A stretch of 64,000 nt of DNA from contig NZ_LT629703.1 in assembly GCF_900103365.1 (NCBI RefSeq), forward strand, positions 434,001-498,000. The letters run 5' to 3'. This DNA is from Afipia sp. GAS231 (GTDB taxonomy: Bacteria; Pseudomonadota; Alphaproteobacteria; Rhizobiales; Xanthobacteraceae). The translations under genes and the position numbers were made by a program. The notes under the pieces were generated by a model. It made no database searches. It had not been told where the DNA came from and saw only the letters and a list, made by a program, of their open reading frames with translations. Shown here in pieces: positions 30,209-38,973 of the stretch; positions within the stretch are counted from its first letter, which is position 1; each line of letters starts with the position of its first letter.

Positions 30209-30778
30209 TCAGCTGTTCAATGTCCCTGACATGGACATCCCGGCATTGCGCGGGTTGAAGGCGCGGGGGAAGCGCGTTTCGTCGTTATAGATGCAGCCGG
30301 TCAAATCCAAGCCGCCCAACCGCGCGTCTGTCAGGTCTGCGCCGTCGAAACGCGTGGGACGGTCTCTGGGAAAGATCGATCGAGCCCATGCGCCGCGCAG
30401 ATCCGCTCCCACGAGGATCGCACGCGTGAAAACAGCTCCTCCAATATTCGCGCGCCGTAGATCGGCGCCCGTGAGATCCGCGTCCTCGAGTTTGGTAGTA
30501 CCGCCGAGATTGTCGAGTGAGAGGTTCGCGTGGGTCAGATCAGCCCCGCGCAAATTCGCTTTCACCATCGAGGCGCCACGAAGGCAGCAGTCCCGCAGGA
30601 TAGCCCCCTGTAGCACGCAACCCTGCAGCGACCCCCAATAGAGGTCGGCACCGGTGAGATCGACATAGGCCAGTTGTGCGCCCATGAGGTCGCGCCCCTG
30701 CATGATGGCCCCGGCAAGCGAACGGTCGCCTGCCGGCAGGGAAAACGTTAAGGGATCGACCCTGTCATCTTCGCACAT
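30209..30778 (-). CDS. Pentapeptide-repeat protein
   Basis: 189 residues from MCEDDR. From about residue 25 the sequence runs in A(D/N)LxG pentapeptides (for example GADLYWGSLQGCVL, ADLTHANLSL, ADLTGADLRRANI), about 25 consecutive repeats, forming a right-handed quadrilateral beta-helix. Such proteins may mimic DNA and protect gyrase, but without a partner that is only a possibility. The C-terminal ~30 residues leave the repeat. No signal peptide. Confidence 0.88.
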   Translation of the reverse strand: MCEDDRVDPLTFSLPAGDRSLAGAIMQGRDLMGAQLAYVDLTGADLYWGSLQGCVLQGAILRDCCLRGASMVKANLRGADLTHANLSLDNLGGTTKLEDADLTGADLRRANIGGAVFTRAILVGADLRGAWARSIFPRDRPTRFDGADLTDARLGGLDLTGCIYNDETRFPRAFNPRNAGMSMSGTLNS

Positions 30779-31009
30779 CAAACCCCGACCTACGTCACAT
30801 ACATGCGATTCCCCTTACGAACCGTCGTATCCTCGGTGATTTTGGTTCAAGGGATCTGGTTTGCACGGGCCGGGCTCGGCTCGAGCGCATGTAAATGTGA
30901 CGATCACAACGAGGGCCGCTACAAAGAATGCGCGAGGCCGCGACGATATCCCTGGTTGCTTGTTTCTCGAATTTGCTCGCGGATCATGCCTGCCCCCACA
31001 GGCGAAGCG

Positions 31010-31996
31010 TCAGGCCAGCCATTCCCGTTTCGCAGCATCGCGGAAATCGGACGGCGTGGCACCGAACTGGCGACGGAACGCCCGATTGAAGTAGGAGACA
31101 TCGCCGAAGCCATTTTCATGGGCGATCTGCGCGATGTTAAGATGGGCATAATACCGATCGACCAGCATTCGACGGGCCCCGATCAGGCGTTCAGCGAGGA
31201 CGAACGAGGAAAACGACGAGCCCGCCTCCTCGAATAGTTTGCGCAGATAGCGAGATGAAATTCCGTGACTCGCAGCAATGTCATCCGCGGATAGATCGCC
31301 ATGGCCAAGCCTGCCCAGGACGTCGGACCTGATCGCAGCGAGGCGCGCGGCCTTTGCGCCACGCTGTTTGGCGATATCGGCGCTGTCGCCGCGAGCACCA
31401 AGCGCGAGCGCGGCAAGATCGAAAATGTGCGTCGACACGCTATGCGCGATTTCGTGGTTCTCCAATTCATCGCCGACCTGGACGATGTCGAGATACCTGG
31501 TCAGGAGACGCAACGCTCGATTCTCGCTCGGAATCGGCCGGCCGAAGGCCGACGAAAGATTGGGAACAAGCGCGGCAATGGCCGGCCGCGACAAGCCGAG
31601 AGTGATGAAGCTGCCATCAGTATGCAAAGTGCTCGTCGAGGGAGTGTCAGAAGACAACACGCTGGCGCTGCCGACACCGCTTATCAGTTCCTTGCCGAAT
31701 TGCGTGGCGCTGGCGGCGCCGCTCCGCAATATGCTGATGACGATGCCATCGCGGCCCCGCCCCACAAGCTCGCGCGTTACCCGGTAATGCGCCGGGGTTC
31801 GCGAGCCGACTGCAATGCGGAGGTCGGGCAGCAAGCTGAACGTGACATCGGCACGGAACGGCGCATCGCCGATCGGATCGATATCGACACTGCCAATCCC
31901 TCGCCCATAAATCTCGCGCCAGGTAGCGAGACGTTTTTTTTCGGGAATATCCTCAGTCGAAATCCGAACATGCCGAAACGGTTGCAGGTCCTGCAT
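31010..31996 (-). CDS. AraC family transcriptional regulator
   Basis: 328 residues from ATG 31996, chosen over the longer frame by family length. The N-terminal ~200 residues form the regulatory domain (AraC_binding_2 type). The C-terminal two-HTH unit is at about residues 235-325 (SADDIAASHGISSRYLRKLF, LNIAQIAHENGFGDVSYFNR). Flanking genes are an outer-membrane protein on the right, divergent. An inverted repeat at 32161-32175 is a possible operator. Confidence 0.92.
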   Translation of the reverse strand: MQDLQPFRHVRISTEDIPEKKRLATWREIYGRGIGSVDIDPIGDAPFRADVTFSLLPDLRIAVGSRTPAHYRVTRELVGRGRDGIVISILRSGAASATQFGKELISGVGSASVLSSDTPSTSTLHTDGSFITLGLSRPAIAALVPNLSSAFGRPIPSENRALRLLTRYLDIVQVGDELENHEIAHSVSTHIFDLAALALGARGDSADIAKQRGAKAARLAAIRSDVLGRLGHGDLSADDIAASHGISSRYLRKLFEEAGSSFSSFVLAERLIGARRMLVDRYYAHLNIAQIAHENGFGDVSYFNRAFRRQFGATPSDFRDAAKREWLA

Positions 31997-32324
31997 AGGC
32001 CCCCGGCCTGTAAGAGCAATCGTTGTTCTTGGTAGCACCCCGGCGGCTGCCGGTTCAAATGGCCGAGCGCCGGCGGCGTCGCCGCAGGATTCCCGATCAT
32101 GCGCGAACGCCTGATCGATCAGTACGTCTCGTTCCGTATTGTCCTATCCAGCGTTCCGTTTGGGACAATGTCCCATGCGCGACCTGTGCCGATCGAGCCA
32201 CAGGCTGAACCCAAGTAGCCAAGGGGCCGGATTGACCTACCGGCTGTTCCGGTCCGACCAAGACAGGTTCGCTTCCGCACCCGATAAGTCACAGCCAGAC
32301 CGACCACTGGCTGAAAGAATCCCC
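31997..32324. promoter_or_regulatory. Divergent regulatory region between AraC gene and the Omp gene
   Basis: No gene. TGGGACA (32161-32167), A, TGTCCCA (32169-32175) is a perfect 7-bp inverted repeat with a one-base centre, a plausible operator of the AraC regulator. Otherwise G+C rich and unstructured. Confidence 0.5.
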
Positions 32325-33761
32325 ATGCGAATTTCAACACTTATCGCTTCCATCGTTGCCGGTGGCACGATCCTTGGCATCGGTGTAGCGGCTGCCGCAG
32401 ACTTGCCCCCGGCCGCCTATACCAAGGCGCCGCCGATCGTCGCGCCGGTCTATAATTGGACCGGGTTCTATGTCGGCGCAAATATGGGCTACGGAGCCGC
32501 CTCCGATCCGGTCAATATGTCGTTCAGTCGGGCCACAGACGGCGGCGAGCACCCCATGCTCGCGCCTTCCGGCTGGCTCGGCGGCGCTCAGCTCGGTTAC
32601 AATTTTCAGGCGGGCCGTTGGGTGCTCGGTGTAGAGGGCGACATCCAGGCCAGTGCGCTTTCGCAATCGCCGACCTGTTTCGATTTTTGCGCTCCAGGGT
32701 TCACCTTCAAGGCGACGCAGGAACTGTCGTGGTTTGCGACCGCGCGTGGCCGCGTCGGCTATACGATGGGACCAGCCCTGATCTATGCAACGGGCGGCGC
32801 AGCGTTCACCAACGTGAAGACCTCACTCTCACAGGCTTCTTTCTTTCAGCCGGATGTCGTCAGTACTTTCAACGACGCCAGGACCGGATGGGCACTGGGC
32901 GGCGGCATCGAAGCCGCCCTCGGCGGACATTGGACCGCCAAGGTCGAATACCTCTACATGGATTTCGGCCGGATCAATCACACGCTCGTCGACCCCTTCA
33001 GATTTCAGAGTTCCCAGATATATGCGATCGATATTCACGAGCACGTCTTCCGCGTCGGCGTGAACTACCTGTTCAACGATCCGAGCCGGGGCGCCGGGGC
33101 GGGAAGTTTCGCAGGCGCATATGCGATGATGCCGCCGCCGGCCTACAACTGGACCGGCTTCTATGTCGGTGGCAATCTCGGAGCCGGCGTTGCGAACGGG
33201 CCCGGGGCGCTCGGCTTCGACAACGCGGTCTTCAATCAAACCAGTTTCGCCGCCCGTTCCCTGAATGGCGGCCTTCAGGCTGGTGCGAACTGGCAGACGC
33301 AAAATCTGGTTCTCGGCGTCGAAGGCGACATTCAGCTCAACGATCAACGCCAGAAGGATTGCTTCGACTTTTGTTTGCCGGCTCAAAGCATCGATCTCAC
33401 AACCCGGCTTCCCTGGTTTGCGACCTTGCGCGGACGCATCGGCTACGGCTCGGGACCGCTATTGGTTTATGGCACGGCTGGTGCTGCGTTGGGGCGCGTG
33501 GAGACGAGTTATGTCGATCGCGACAATAACTTCGTGTTCGCGTCGGGTAATTTCGGCGAGGTCAAATCGGGTTGGACCGCGGGCGGCGGCATCGAGGCGG
33601 CGCTGTCGGAGCGCTGGACGGCGAAAGCCGAGTACCTCTATCTCGACCTCGGTGGCGTGGCGCGCAGCATGCCGAATCCGTTTGGTGGAAACGACCAATT
33701 TTCGACAACCGTCCACGATCACGTCATCCGCGTCGGCCTGAACTACAAGGTCGGCCCTTGA
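32325..33761 (+). CDS. Tandem-duplicated Omp25/31-like outer membrane beta-barrel protein
   Basis: 478 residues: signal peptide (residues 1-26, ending AAAA-D), then two complete Omp25-like 8-stranded barrel domains in tandem. Each begins YNWTGFYVG (residues 43-51 and 274-282), contains CFDFC (118-122 and 346-350) and LGVEGDIQ, and ends in an EYLY(M/L)D and RVGVNY or RVGLNY barrel strand. Typical family members have one domain of 200-250 residues. The start was placed at 32325 by the signal peptide. Cell-envelope location; function of the family is structural or unknown. Confidence 0.92.
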   Translation: MRISTLIASIVAGGTILGIGVAAAADLPPAAYTKAPPIVAPVYNWTGFYVGANMGYGAASDPVNMSFSRATDGGEHPMLAPSGWLGGAQLGYNFQAGRWVLGVEGDIQASALSQSPTCFDFCAPGFTFKATQELSWFATARGRVGYTMGPALIYATGGAAFTNVKTSLSQASFFQPDVVSTFNDARTGWALGGGIEAALGGHWTAKVEYLYMDFGRINHTLVDPFRFQSSQIYAIDIHEHVFRVGVNYLFNDPSRGAGAGSFAGAYAMMPPPAYNWTGFYVGGNLGAGVANGPGALGFDNAVFNQTSFAARSLNGGLQAGANWQTQNLVLGVEGDIQLNDQRQKDCFDFCLPAQSIDLTTRLPWFATLRGRIGYGSGPLLVYGTAGAALGRVETSYVDRDNNFVFASGNFGEVKSGWTAGGGIEAALSERWTAKAEYLYLDLGGVARSMPNPFGGNDQFSTTVHDHVIRVGLNYKVGP

Positions 33762-34040
33762 TGGAGTCTAAAGGAGTTTAACAACGAGGCGCCGCGCAGC
33801 GCCGCCCAGCTGGCTCGAAATCCCGCAGAGGAGACCGCCACCGGCCGTGTTGGCTGTGCATTCGACCGTGTGTTGCTGTACGCAAAGGGCGGTACGCCAA
33901 GGGTGGTTCGGAACGCGTTTCAAACAAAACAACTTGCCGATGACTCCTGATCATCGGCTTCCCTTGTCGGGAATCGGGTGGGTTTGGGGGGCCGCTCCCC
34001 GGACAATGGCTGCCAACCGAATATTCAGGGAATCACCGCC

Positions 34041-35297
34041 ATGTCCGCCGCCGAAACACCCCGCCTGCCCCCAACCTTCAACCGCCTGGCCTGGTCCAAC
34101 CTCGCCGCCCAATCCGCCGAGCAGATTGCGCTGGCCGCGGCGCCCATCGTTGCGGTGCTGCTGCTTGGCGTCGGCGAAGGCCAGACCGGGCTATTGCAGA
34201 CCGCGTTGACGCTGCCGTTCATCCTGTTCGCGATTCCCGCCGGCCTGCTCGCCGACCGGATTTCGCGGCGCGCCGTGATGGTGGGTTCGGAGGCGTTGCG
34301 CGCTGCCGCGCTCGCCGGAATCCTGCTGCTGCTCTGGCTCAACCTGATGACGCTGCCATTGTTGGCGCTGCTCGGCTTTGTCGCGGTCTGCGGCACCGTG
34401 GCCTACAGCGTCGCCGCGCCCGCTTTGGTGCCGTCGCTGGTCAATGCGCAACAATTGCCGGCCGCGAATGCGCGGATCGAGCTGGCGCGCACTGTGGCCT
34501 TTGCAAGCGGGCCTGCGCTGGGCGGCGTGCTGGTCGGATGGGTCGGGGCCGCGCCGGCGTTCGGCTTTGCAACGGCACTGTCCGTGATCGCTGTCGTGTT
34601 GCTGTCCGGCATCTACGAGCCGGCGCGTCAGCCTGTGCCACGGCGTCATCCGCTGCAGGAAATCAGGGAAGGCGCGGCCTTCGTGCTGCATCACCCGCTG
34701 CTGCGGCCGGTGTTCATCACCCAGTTCATCTTCAACACGGCCTCGTTCCTGCTGCTCGCCGTGTTCGTGCCCTATGCGGTGCGCCATCTCGGGCTTTCGG
34801 CGACCGGCGTCGGCACCACGCTGGCCATGTACGGCGTCGGCATGGTGGTCGGCGCGCTCTGCGCGACGCGGGTGATGAAGCGCCTCGCCTTCGGCACCGT
34901 GATAGGCCTCGGCCCGGTCACCGGCTTCGTTGCCGCTTGCGGGATGGCGCTGACCACGATCGTGCCGACGCCATGGCTGGCTGCCCTGAGCTTCTTCCTG
35001 CTCGGCGTCGGCCCGATCATGTGGGTGATCTCGACCACGACCTTGCGCCAGTCCGTGACGCCGCCGTCGCTGCTCGGGCGCGTCTCCGCCATCAACATCA
35101 TGAGCTACGGCGCGAGGCCGCTCGGCTCGCTGCTTGCCGCCGTCGTCGGCGGCTTCTACGGCGCCGAGGCCTGCCTTTACCTCGCCGCCGCCATCTTCGC
35201 CTTGCAGGCGCTGGTGATCCTGCTGTCGCCGGCGGTGTCGCTGGCGCGGCAGCCGGACATGGTCGGTGATGGCCCGGCGGCGCTGCGGGCGTGTTGA
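34041..35297 (+). CDS. MFS transporter, EntS-like exporter
   Basis: 418 residues from ATG 34041 with TCAGGGA upstream; about twelve hydrophobic segments. The first loop LADRISRRAVMVGSEALR fits the MFS motif GxxxDRxxRR. Closest in style to EntS/enterobactin-type or multidrug exporters. No siderophore gene is adjacent, so the substrate is unknown. It has no obvious operon partner and is followed by an intergenic repeat. Confidence 0.88.
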   Translation: MSAAETPRLPPTFNRLAWSNLAAQSAEQIALAAAPIVAVLLLGVGEGQTGLLQTALTLPFILFAIPAGLLADRISRRAVMVGSEALRAAALAGILLLLWLNLMTLPLLALLGFVAVCGTVAYSVAAPALVPSLVNAQQLPAANARIELARTVAFASGPALGGVLVGWVGAAPAFGFATALSVIAVVLLSGIYEPARQPVPRRHPLQEIREGAAFVLHHPLLRPVFITQFIFNTASFLLLAVFVPYAVRHLGLSATGVGTTLAMYGVGMVVGALCATRVMKRLAFGTVIGLGPVTGFVAACGMALTTIVPTPWLAALSFFLLGVGPIMWVISTTTLRQSVTPPSLLGRVSAINIMSYGARPLGSLLAAVVGGFYGAEACLYLAAAIFALQALVILLSPAVSLARQPDMVGDGPAALRAC

Positions 35298-35314
35298 TGC
35301 GGACGTCTTCACAA

Positions 35315-35406
35315 CGTCATGCCCGGGCTTGCCCCGGGCATCCACGACTTCCCTTTTGAATTGCGGAAAAGCACGTGGATGGCCGGGTCAAGCCCGGCCA
35401 TGACGG
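35315..35406. repeat. Interspersed inverted repeat, CGTCATGCCCGGGCTTG family
   Basis: CGTCATGCCCGGGCTTGCCCCGGGCATCCACG on the left and CGTGGATGGCCGGGTCAAGCCCGGCCATGACG on the right. Long inverted arms with a short AT-rich centre. It separates the two MFS genes. Confidence 0.82.
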
Positions 35407-35447
35407 ACTGAATTCCGTCCATTTCTCTTCCCTAACCCGCTTTATAT

Positions 35448-35467
35448 GATATACGTCATTTTATATC
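35448..35467 (+). promoter_or_regulatory. AT-rich inverted repeat before the Bcr/CflA gene
   Basis: GATATA (35448-35453), eight bases, TATATC (35462-35467), perfect arms, within a markedly AT-rich patch, ending 18 bp before the ATG. Could be promoter or operator; no regulator gene is adjacent. Confidence 0.4.
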
Positions 35468-35484
35468 GAAGCGGGAACCCTTCC

Positions 35485-36699
35485 ATGGCCGACCAGACCA
35501 TCGCAATCGACGCCGCCCCTCGTCCGGAGGCCTCCTCCACCTTCGTGCAGATCGCGGTGCTGGCGGGCCTTGCCGCCACCGGCACGCTCGCGACCAACAT
35601 CCTGCTGCCGTCGCTGCCGCAGATGGCGGCGTCGCTGAACGTCACGAGTGCCGCGGTTACTTCGGCGATCACCATCTTCCTCGCAGTATTCGCGCTCGGC
35701 CAGCTCGTGGTCGGACCGATCTCGGATCGCTACGGCCGTCGCTGGCCGGTGCTGATCGGATTCGCGGTGTTCTTTGCCGGCAGCGCCTGGTGCGGCCTTG
35801 CCACCGACCTGCCGGGCCTGTTGACCGGCCGCGTCATCCAGGCGGCCGGCGCCTGCGCCACGTCGGTGCTGTCGCGCGCCATTGCGCGGGATATGTTCTC
35901 CGGCGCGGCACTCGCCCGCGCGATGGCGCTGATCATGATTGCGATGGCGGCGGCGCCGGGCTTCTCGCCGCTGCTCGGCGGCGCGCTCGATCATTATTTT
36001 GGATGGCGTTCCGAATTCGCTTTGGTCGCCGCCTTTGCCGCGCTTGGCGCGCTGGCCTACAACACGGTGTTCGGCGAAACCCATCACGCAACGCGGACTC
36101 CGCTCGACCCGCTGGCGATTGCAAAGAACTACGCAAGCCTGATCACCGACCGGCGCTTTATCGTCCCGGCCACCACCGTCAGCCTGATCATGGGTGGCCT
36201 GTTCGCGATGTTCTCGGCCGCGCCGCGGGTGCTGATCGAGGCGATGCAGTTCACGCCCATTCAATTGGGTTTGTTTTTCGCCGGCACCGTGATGATCGTG
36301 TTCGCCGCCGGCATGCTCGCGACCAAGCTGGCGCCGCGCTACGGCCTCGACCGCTCGATCCGCGGCGGATTGTGGGCGGCGGCCGCAGGCGGCATCGCGA
36401 TCCTCTCAGTTGCGCTGTACGCGCCTTCGTTCCTGCCGTTCCTCGTCGCGATGTGCGTGTTCCTGCTCGGCATGGGCATCGTCAATCCGCTCGGCACGGC
36501 GCAGGCGCTGTCGCCGTTCGGCGACCGGGCCGGCGCGGCATCGGCGCTGGTGGGCTTCTTCCAGATGATGTCGGCGGCGATCGGCGTCTGGCTGGCGGCG
36601 ACGATTTCGCACCAGGCACTGTTTGCGCTCGGCGTCGTGCTGACGGTGTTTTCGCTGGTGGCGTTCGGGCTCTACACGCTGCGCGCCAAGGCGGCATAG
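35485..36699 (+). CDS. Bcr/CflA family multidrug efflux MFS transporter
   Basis: 404 residues, twelve membrane segments. The DHA1 signature GPISDRYGRRWPVLIG follows segment 2; LLPSLPQMAASL in segment 1 is family-typical. Start at 35485 gives MADQTIAID and is preceded by GCGGGA; a longer frame from 35446 has no SD. Drug export is inferred from the family. Monocistronic. Confidence 0.9.
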   Translation: MADQTIAIDAAPRPEASSTFVQIAVLAGLAATGTLATNILLPSLPQMAASLNVTSAAVTSAITIFLAVFALGQLVVGPISDRYGRRWPVLIGFAVFFAGSAWCGLATDLPGLLTGRVIQAAGACATSVLSRAIARDMFSGAALARAMALIMIAMAAAPGFSPLLGGALDHYFGWRSEFALVAAFAALGALAYNTVFGETHHATRTPLDPLAIAKNYASLITDRRFIVPATTVSLIMGGLFAMFSAAPRVLIEAMQFTPIQLGLFFAGTVMIVFAAGMLATKLAPRYGLDRSIRGGLWAAAAGGIAILSVALYAPSFLPFLVAMCVFLLGMGIVNPLGTAQALSPFGDRAGAASALVGFFQMMSAAIGVWLAATISHQALFALGVVLTVFSLVAFGLYTLRAKAA

Positions 36700-36712
36700 C
36701 CGCCGGATCCGG

Positions 36713-38305
36713 TCAGGACTTGCGCCACGATCCGCCGTCGACTGAAACTTCTCGGCCATTCCGGTCGATCCCGCGGACGCTCAGCTTCTCGTCGTCGAAC
36801 GACAACGTGTACTTCTGCTCGGCCAAGCCCGCGCCCAGGATCAGGCGGCGAAGCAGGAAGGTATGGTCGCTCGACCAGCTTCCCTTCGCCGCCGAAACGC
36901 CGGCCGGGGTCGTATCGCCCTTTTGATACCGCCCATCGAGTCCGATCGGACCGCCAACCTTGCGCGACGGCGCCGTCGGGTCGCGGTCAAAAAATTCCAG
37001 ATCGATGCGCGGCTGCGAACCGGTCAGCGTCAGCGAGAGCGATTTCAAACCGAGGCCGTTGCCGGGAAAGGTGTAGATCTTTCCCGAGATCGCCGCCGCG
37101 GTCTCAGGCGTAGTGCCGACCTCGTTCGGCTTCTCCGTTGAAACTTCGCGGACCGCATTCGCCAGCAGGTTTGCGCCATCGGGTGACGGCGGCAATGCGG
37201 TGTCTGACTTCACCGCACCGGAGATCAAGTCTGTCACGACGCCGAACGGATAAAAGTCCCTGGCCGTCGTCACCGCTACCATGTCCAGCGCCGGAAACAC
37301 CATGATGACCTGGCAATGGTAGCCGACTGCCATGTAGACGTTCCGGTCCGGCAGCGCCCAGAAGTAATTGGAATACCGGAACGCCGGCTCGAACCTCAGG
37401 TTCATGTTGATCGTGGCGTGGCTCGATTGTTCGACAAAGGCCGGCGGGAGCAATGTCTTGCCTTCCCATTGGCCGCTGCGCAGATAGAGGTAACCGATCT
37501 TGGCCATGTCGCGCGGCAACAGCGCCAGGCCATTGCCTCCGGTCGAGACGCCCTGCGGATCACGCCGCCAACGCCATTCGTCGATCCCGAGCGGGCCGAA
37601 CAGCCGGGCCTTGGCAAAATCTTCGGCACTCATCCCCGTCAGCTTGGTCAGAATGGCCGAGAGCAGATGCGGATTGCCGCTGTTGTAGTTGAAGATATCC
37701 CCGGGCGCGTTCGACATCGGACGATCGAGAATGAATTTGGTCCAGTCCGGGCTGCGTTCCATTTGGAAAAACGTGACCGGCAGCCCGTCCGTCGGTTCGC
37801 GCCAATCGATTCCAGATGTCATGTCCAGCAAGTGCTGCACCGTTATCGCCTTCTTGCGATCATCGAAGACCTGGATGCCGTGCTCGGGAAAGAAGTCGAG
37901 CATCGGATGGTCCGTGCTGTCGAGCAGACCGTCCTTCATCGCCATTGCCGCCAGGGTGCCGATCACGGCCTTGGTGGCGGAGTTGATGATGTGCGGAATG
38001 TCGGCGCTATACGGCGCATAATAGGTGTCCAGCACGATCTTGCCATGCCGCGCGATCAGCAGGCTGTCAAAGCTGCGGCCGGTACCGTACGCGACCAGTT
38101 TGGCCAACGACGCCGAATCCATGCCCTGCTCTTCCGGCGTGGACGTCTGCCATCCCTTGGTCGGCCAGACCGCCTCTGCGCTGCCTTGGGATTTGTCGGG
38201 AGATTTCTCTTGCGGTTTTTCCTGAGCGGAAGCGCCACAGATCGACGCCGTCAGCATGATCGTGCCGAGCACGATCCCCAGACCGGAAACGCGAGGACTT
38301 TTCAT
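36713..38305 (-). CDS. Secreted serine hydrolase, class C beta-lactamase fold
   Basis: 530 residues. Signal peptide in MKSPRVSGLGIVLGTIML. Catalytic motif S109-A-T-K112 (NSATKAVIG), and YxN-type YNSGNPHLL. After residue ~400 a C-terminal domain of about 130 residues is less conserved (TFPGNGLGLKSLSL). The upper part contains a QEKPQEKSPDKSQ linker, suggestive of attachment or a spacer. Periplasmic. Substrate is unknown: penicillin-binding, esterase and D-aminopeptidase activities occur in the family. Start chosen at the signal peptide ATG, not the 93-nt-longer frame. Confidence 0.87.
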   Translation of the reverse strand: MKSPRVSGLGIVLGTIMLTASICGASAQEKPQEKSPDKSQGSAEAVWPTKGWQTSTPEEQGMDSASLAKLVAYGTGRSFDSLLIARHGKIVLDTYYAPYSADIPHIINSATKAVIGTLAAMAMKDGLLDSTDHPMLDFFPEHGIQVFDDRKKAITVQHLLDMTSGIDWREPTDGLPVTFFQMERSPDWTKFILDRPMSNAPGDIFNYNSGNPHLLSAILTKLTGMSAEDFAKARLFGPLGIDEWRWRRDPQGVSTGGNGLALLPRDMAKIGYLYLRSGQWEGKTLLPPAFVEQSSHATINMNLRFEPAFRYSNYFWALPDRNVYMAVGYHCQVIMVFPALDMVAVTTARDFYPFGVVTDLISGAVKSDTALPPSPDGANLLANAVREVSTEKPNEVGTTPETAAAISGKIYTFPGNGLGLKSLSLTLTGSQPRIDLEFFDRDPTAPSRKVGGPIGLDGRYQKGDTTPAGVSAAKGSWSSDHTFLLRRLILGAGLAEQKYTLSFDDEKLSVRGIDRNGREVSVDGGSWRKS

Positions 38306-38564
38306 CGACGCCTCATCGAGAGTTACGTCTGGGCCGATTCGAGCATCGGCCCGGCCGCAAGTGATGCTCAGCCAGGTTGCTTCGCGCAATTTATGCATTA
38401 CATCGCACGGCGGGAGTTAAGTAAAATTACAAGTCCGCAACATATCGGGGGTTTCTCAAACCCGGGTGGACGACAAATCAAAGCCCCCTGAAAGTCTTTC
38501 TCCCGCACTGCGGTCATGGTGTCAGCATTCTCGCTCCGGCGAGTCCCAAACAGGATGACAAGCC

Positions 38565-38798
38565 ATGACCATGATTACCAACATTCCCGGCTCTGCCGCG
38601 ACCGTTCCGATAGCCCGCAAGTTCGCCGCCTATCTCGGCAATCGCATCAACCACTGGCTGGCGGCCTGGATCGCCCGCACAGAGCGCGAGGCCGCGCGAA
38701 AAATGCTGCTCAGCTTCAGTGACCGGCAACTGCGCGATATCGGCCTGTGCCGCTCGCAGATCGAGCACGCCTTGGACAATCCGTACCAGCTAGACTGA
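38565..38798 (+). CDS. DUF1127 small protein
   Basis: 77 residues, ending SFSDRQLRDIGLCRSQIEHAL, the DUF1127 (YjiS-like) signature DxxLxDIGLxR. These small basic proteins interact with RNA or metabolic regulators in alphaproteobacteria (CcaF1-type). No signal. The 259-bp gap to the serine hydrolase (divergent) contains its promoter. Confidence 0.9.
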   Translation: MTMITNIPGSAATVPIARKFAAYLGNRINHWLAAWIARTEREAARKMLLSFSDRQLRDIGLCRSQIEHALDNPYQLD

Positions 38799-38824
38799 GC
38801 GCTCGCCCACCGGCAAGAGTTTTG

Positions 38825-38902
38825 TTTTGACGCGTTTTCTTTACGCGAACCGGCGGCCACCCCCGGATCAAGTCCGAGAGCATGCTTCGCTTGAAAACGC
38901 TT
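38825..38902. repeat. Short interspersed repeat, GACGCGTTTTCTTYACGCGAACCGG family, copy 2
   Basis: TTTTGACGCGTTTTCTTTACG then CGAACCGGCGGCCAC and ending CTTGAAAACGCT. Ends GCGTTTTC and GAAAACGC are inverted. Copy 1 is at 19974-20024; this copy has a longer middle. Confidence 0.72.
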
Positions 38903-38910
38903 TAGCAAAA

Positions 38911-38932
38911 GGGCCTGCCTTGCGGCAGGCCC
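38911..38932. terminator. Terminator between DUF1127 and metY
   Basis: GGGCCTGCC TTGC GGCAGGCCC, 9-bp perfect stem. On the minus strand it is followed by TTTTGC, so it should end metY; on the plus strand by TTCGCTTT, weaker. Confidence 0.75.
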
Positions 38933-38973
38933 TTCGCTTTGTGGGTGACATTTCCGCGCTGTTTGCCGCCATC

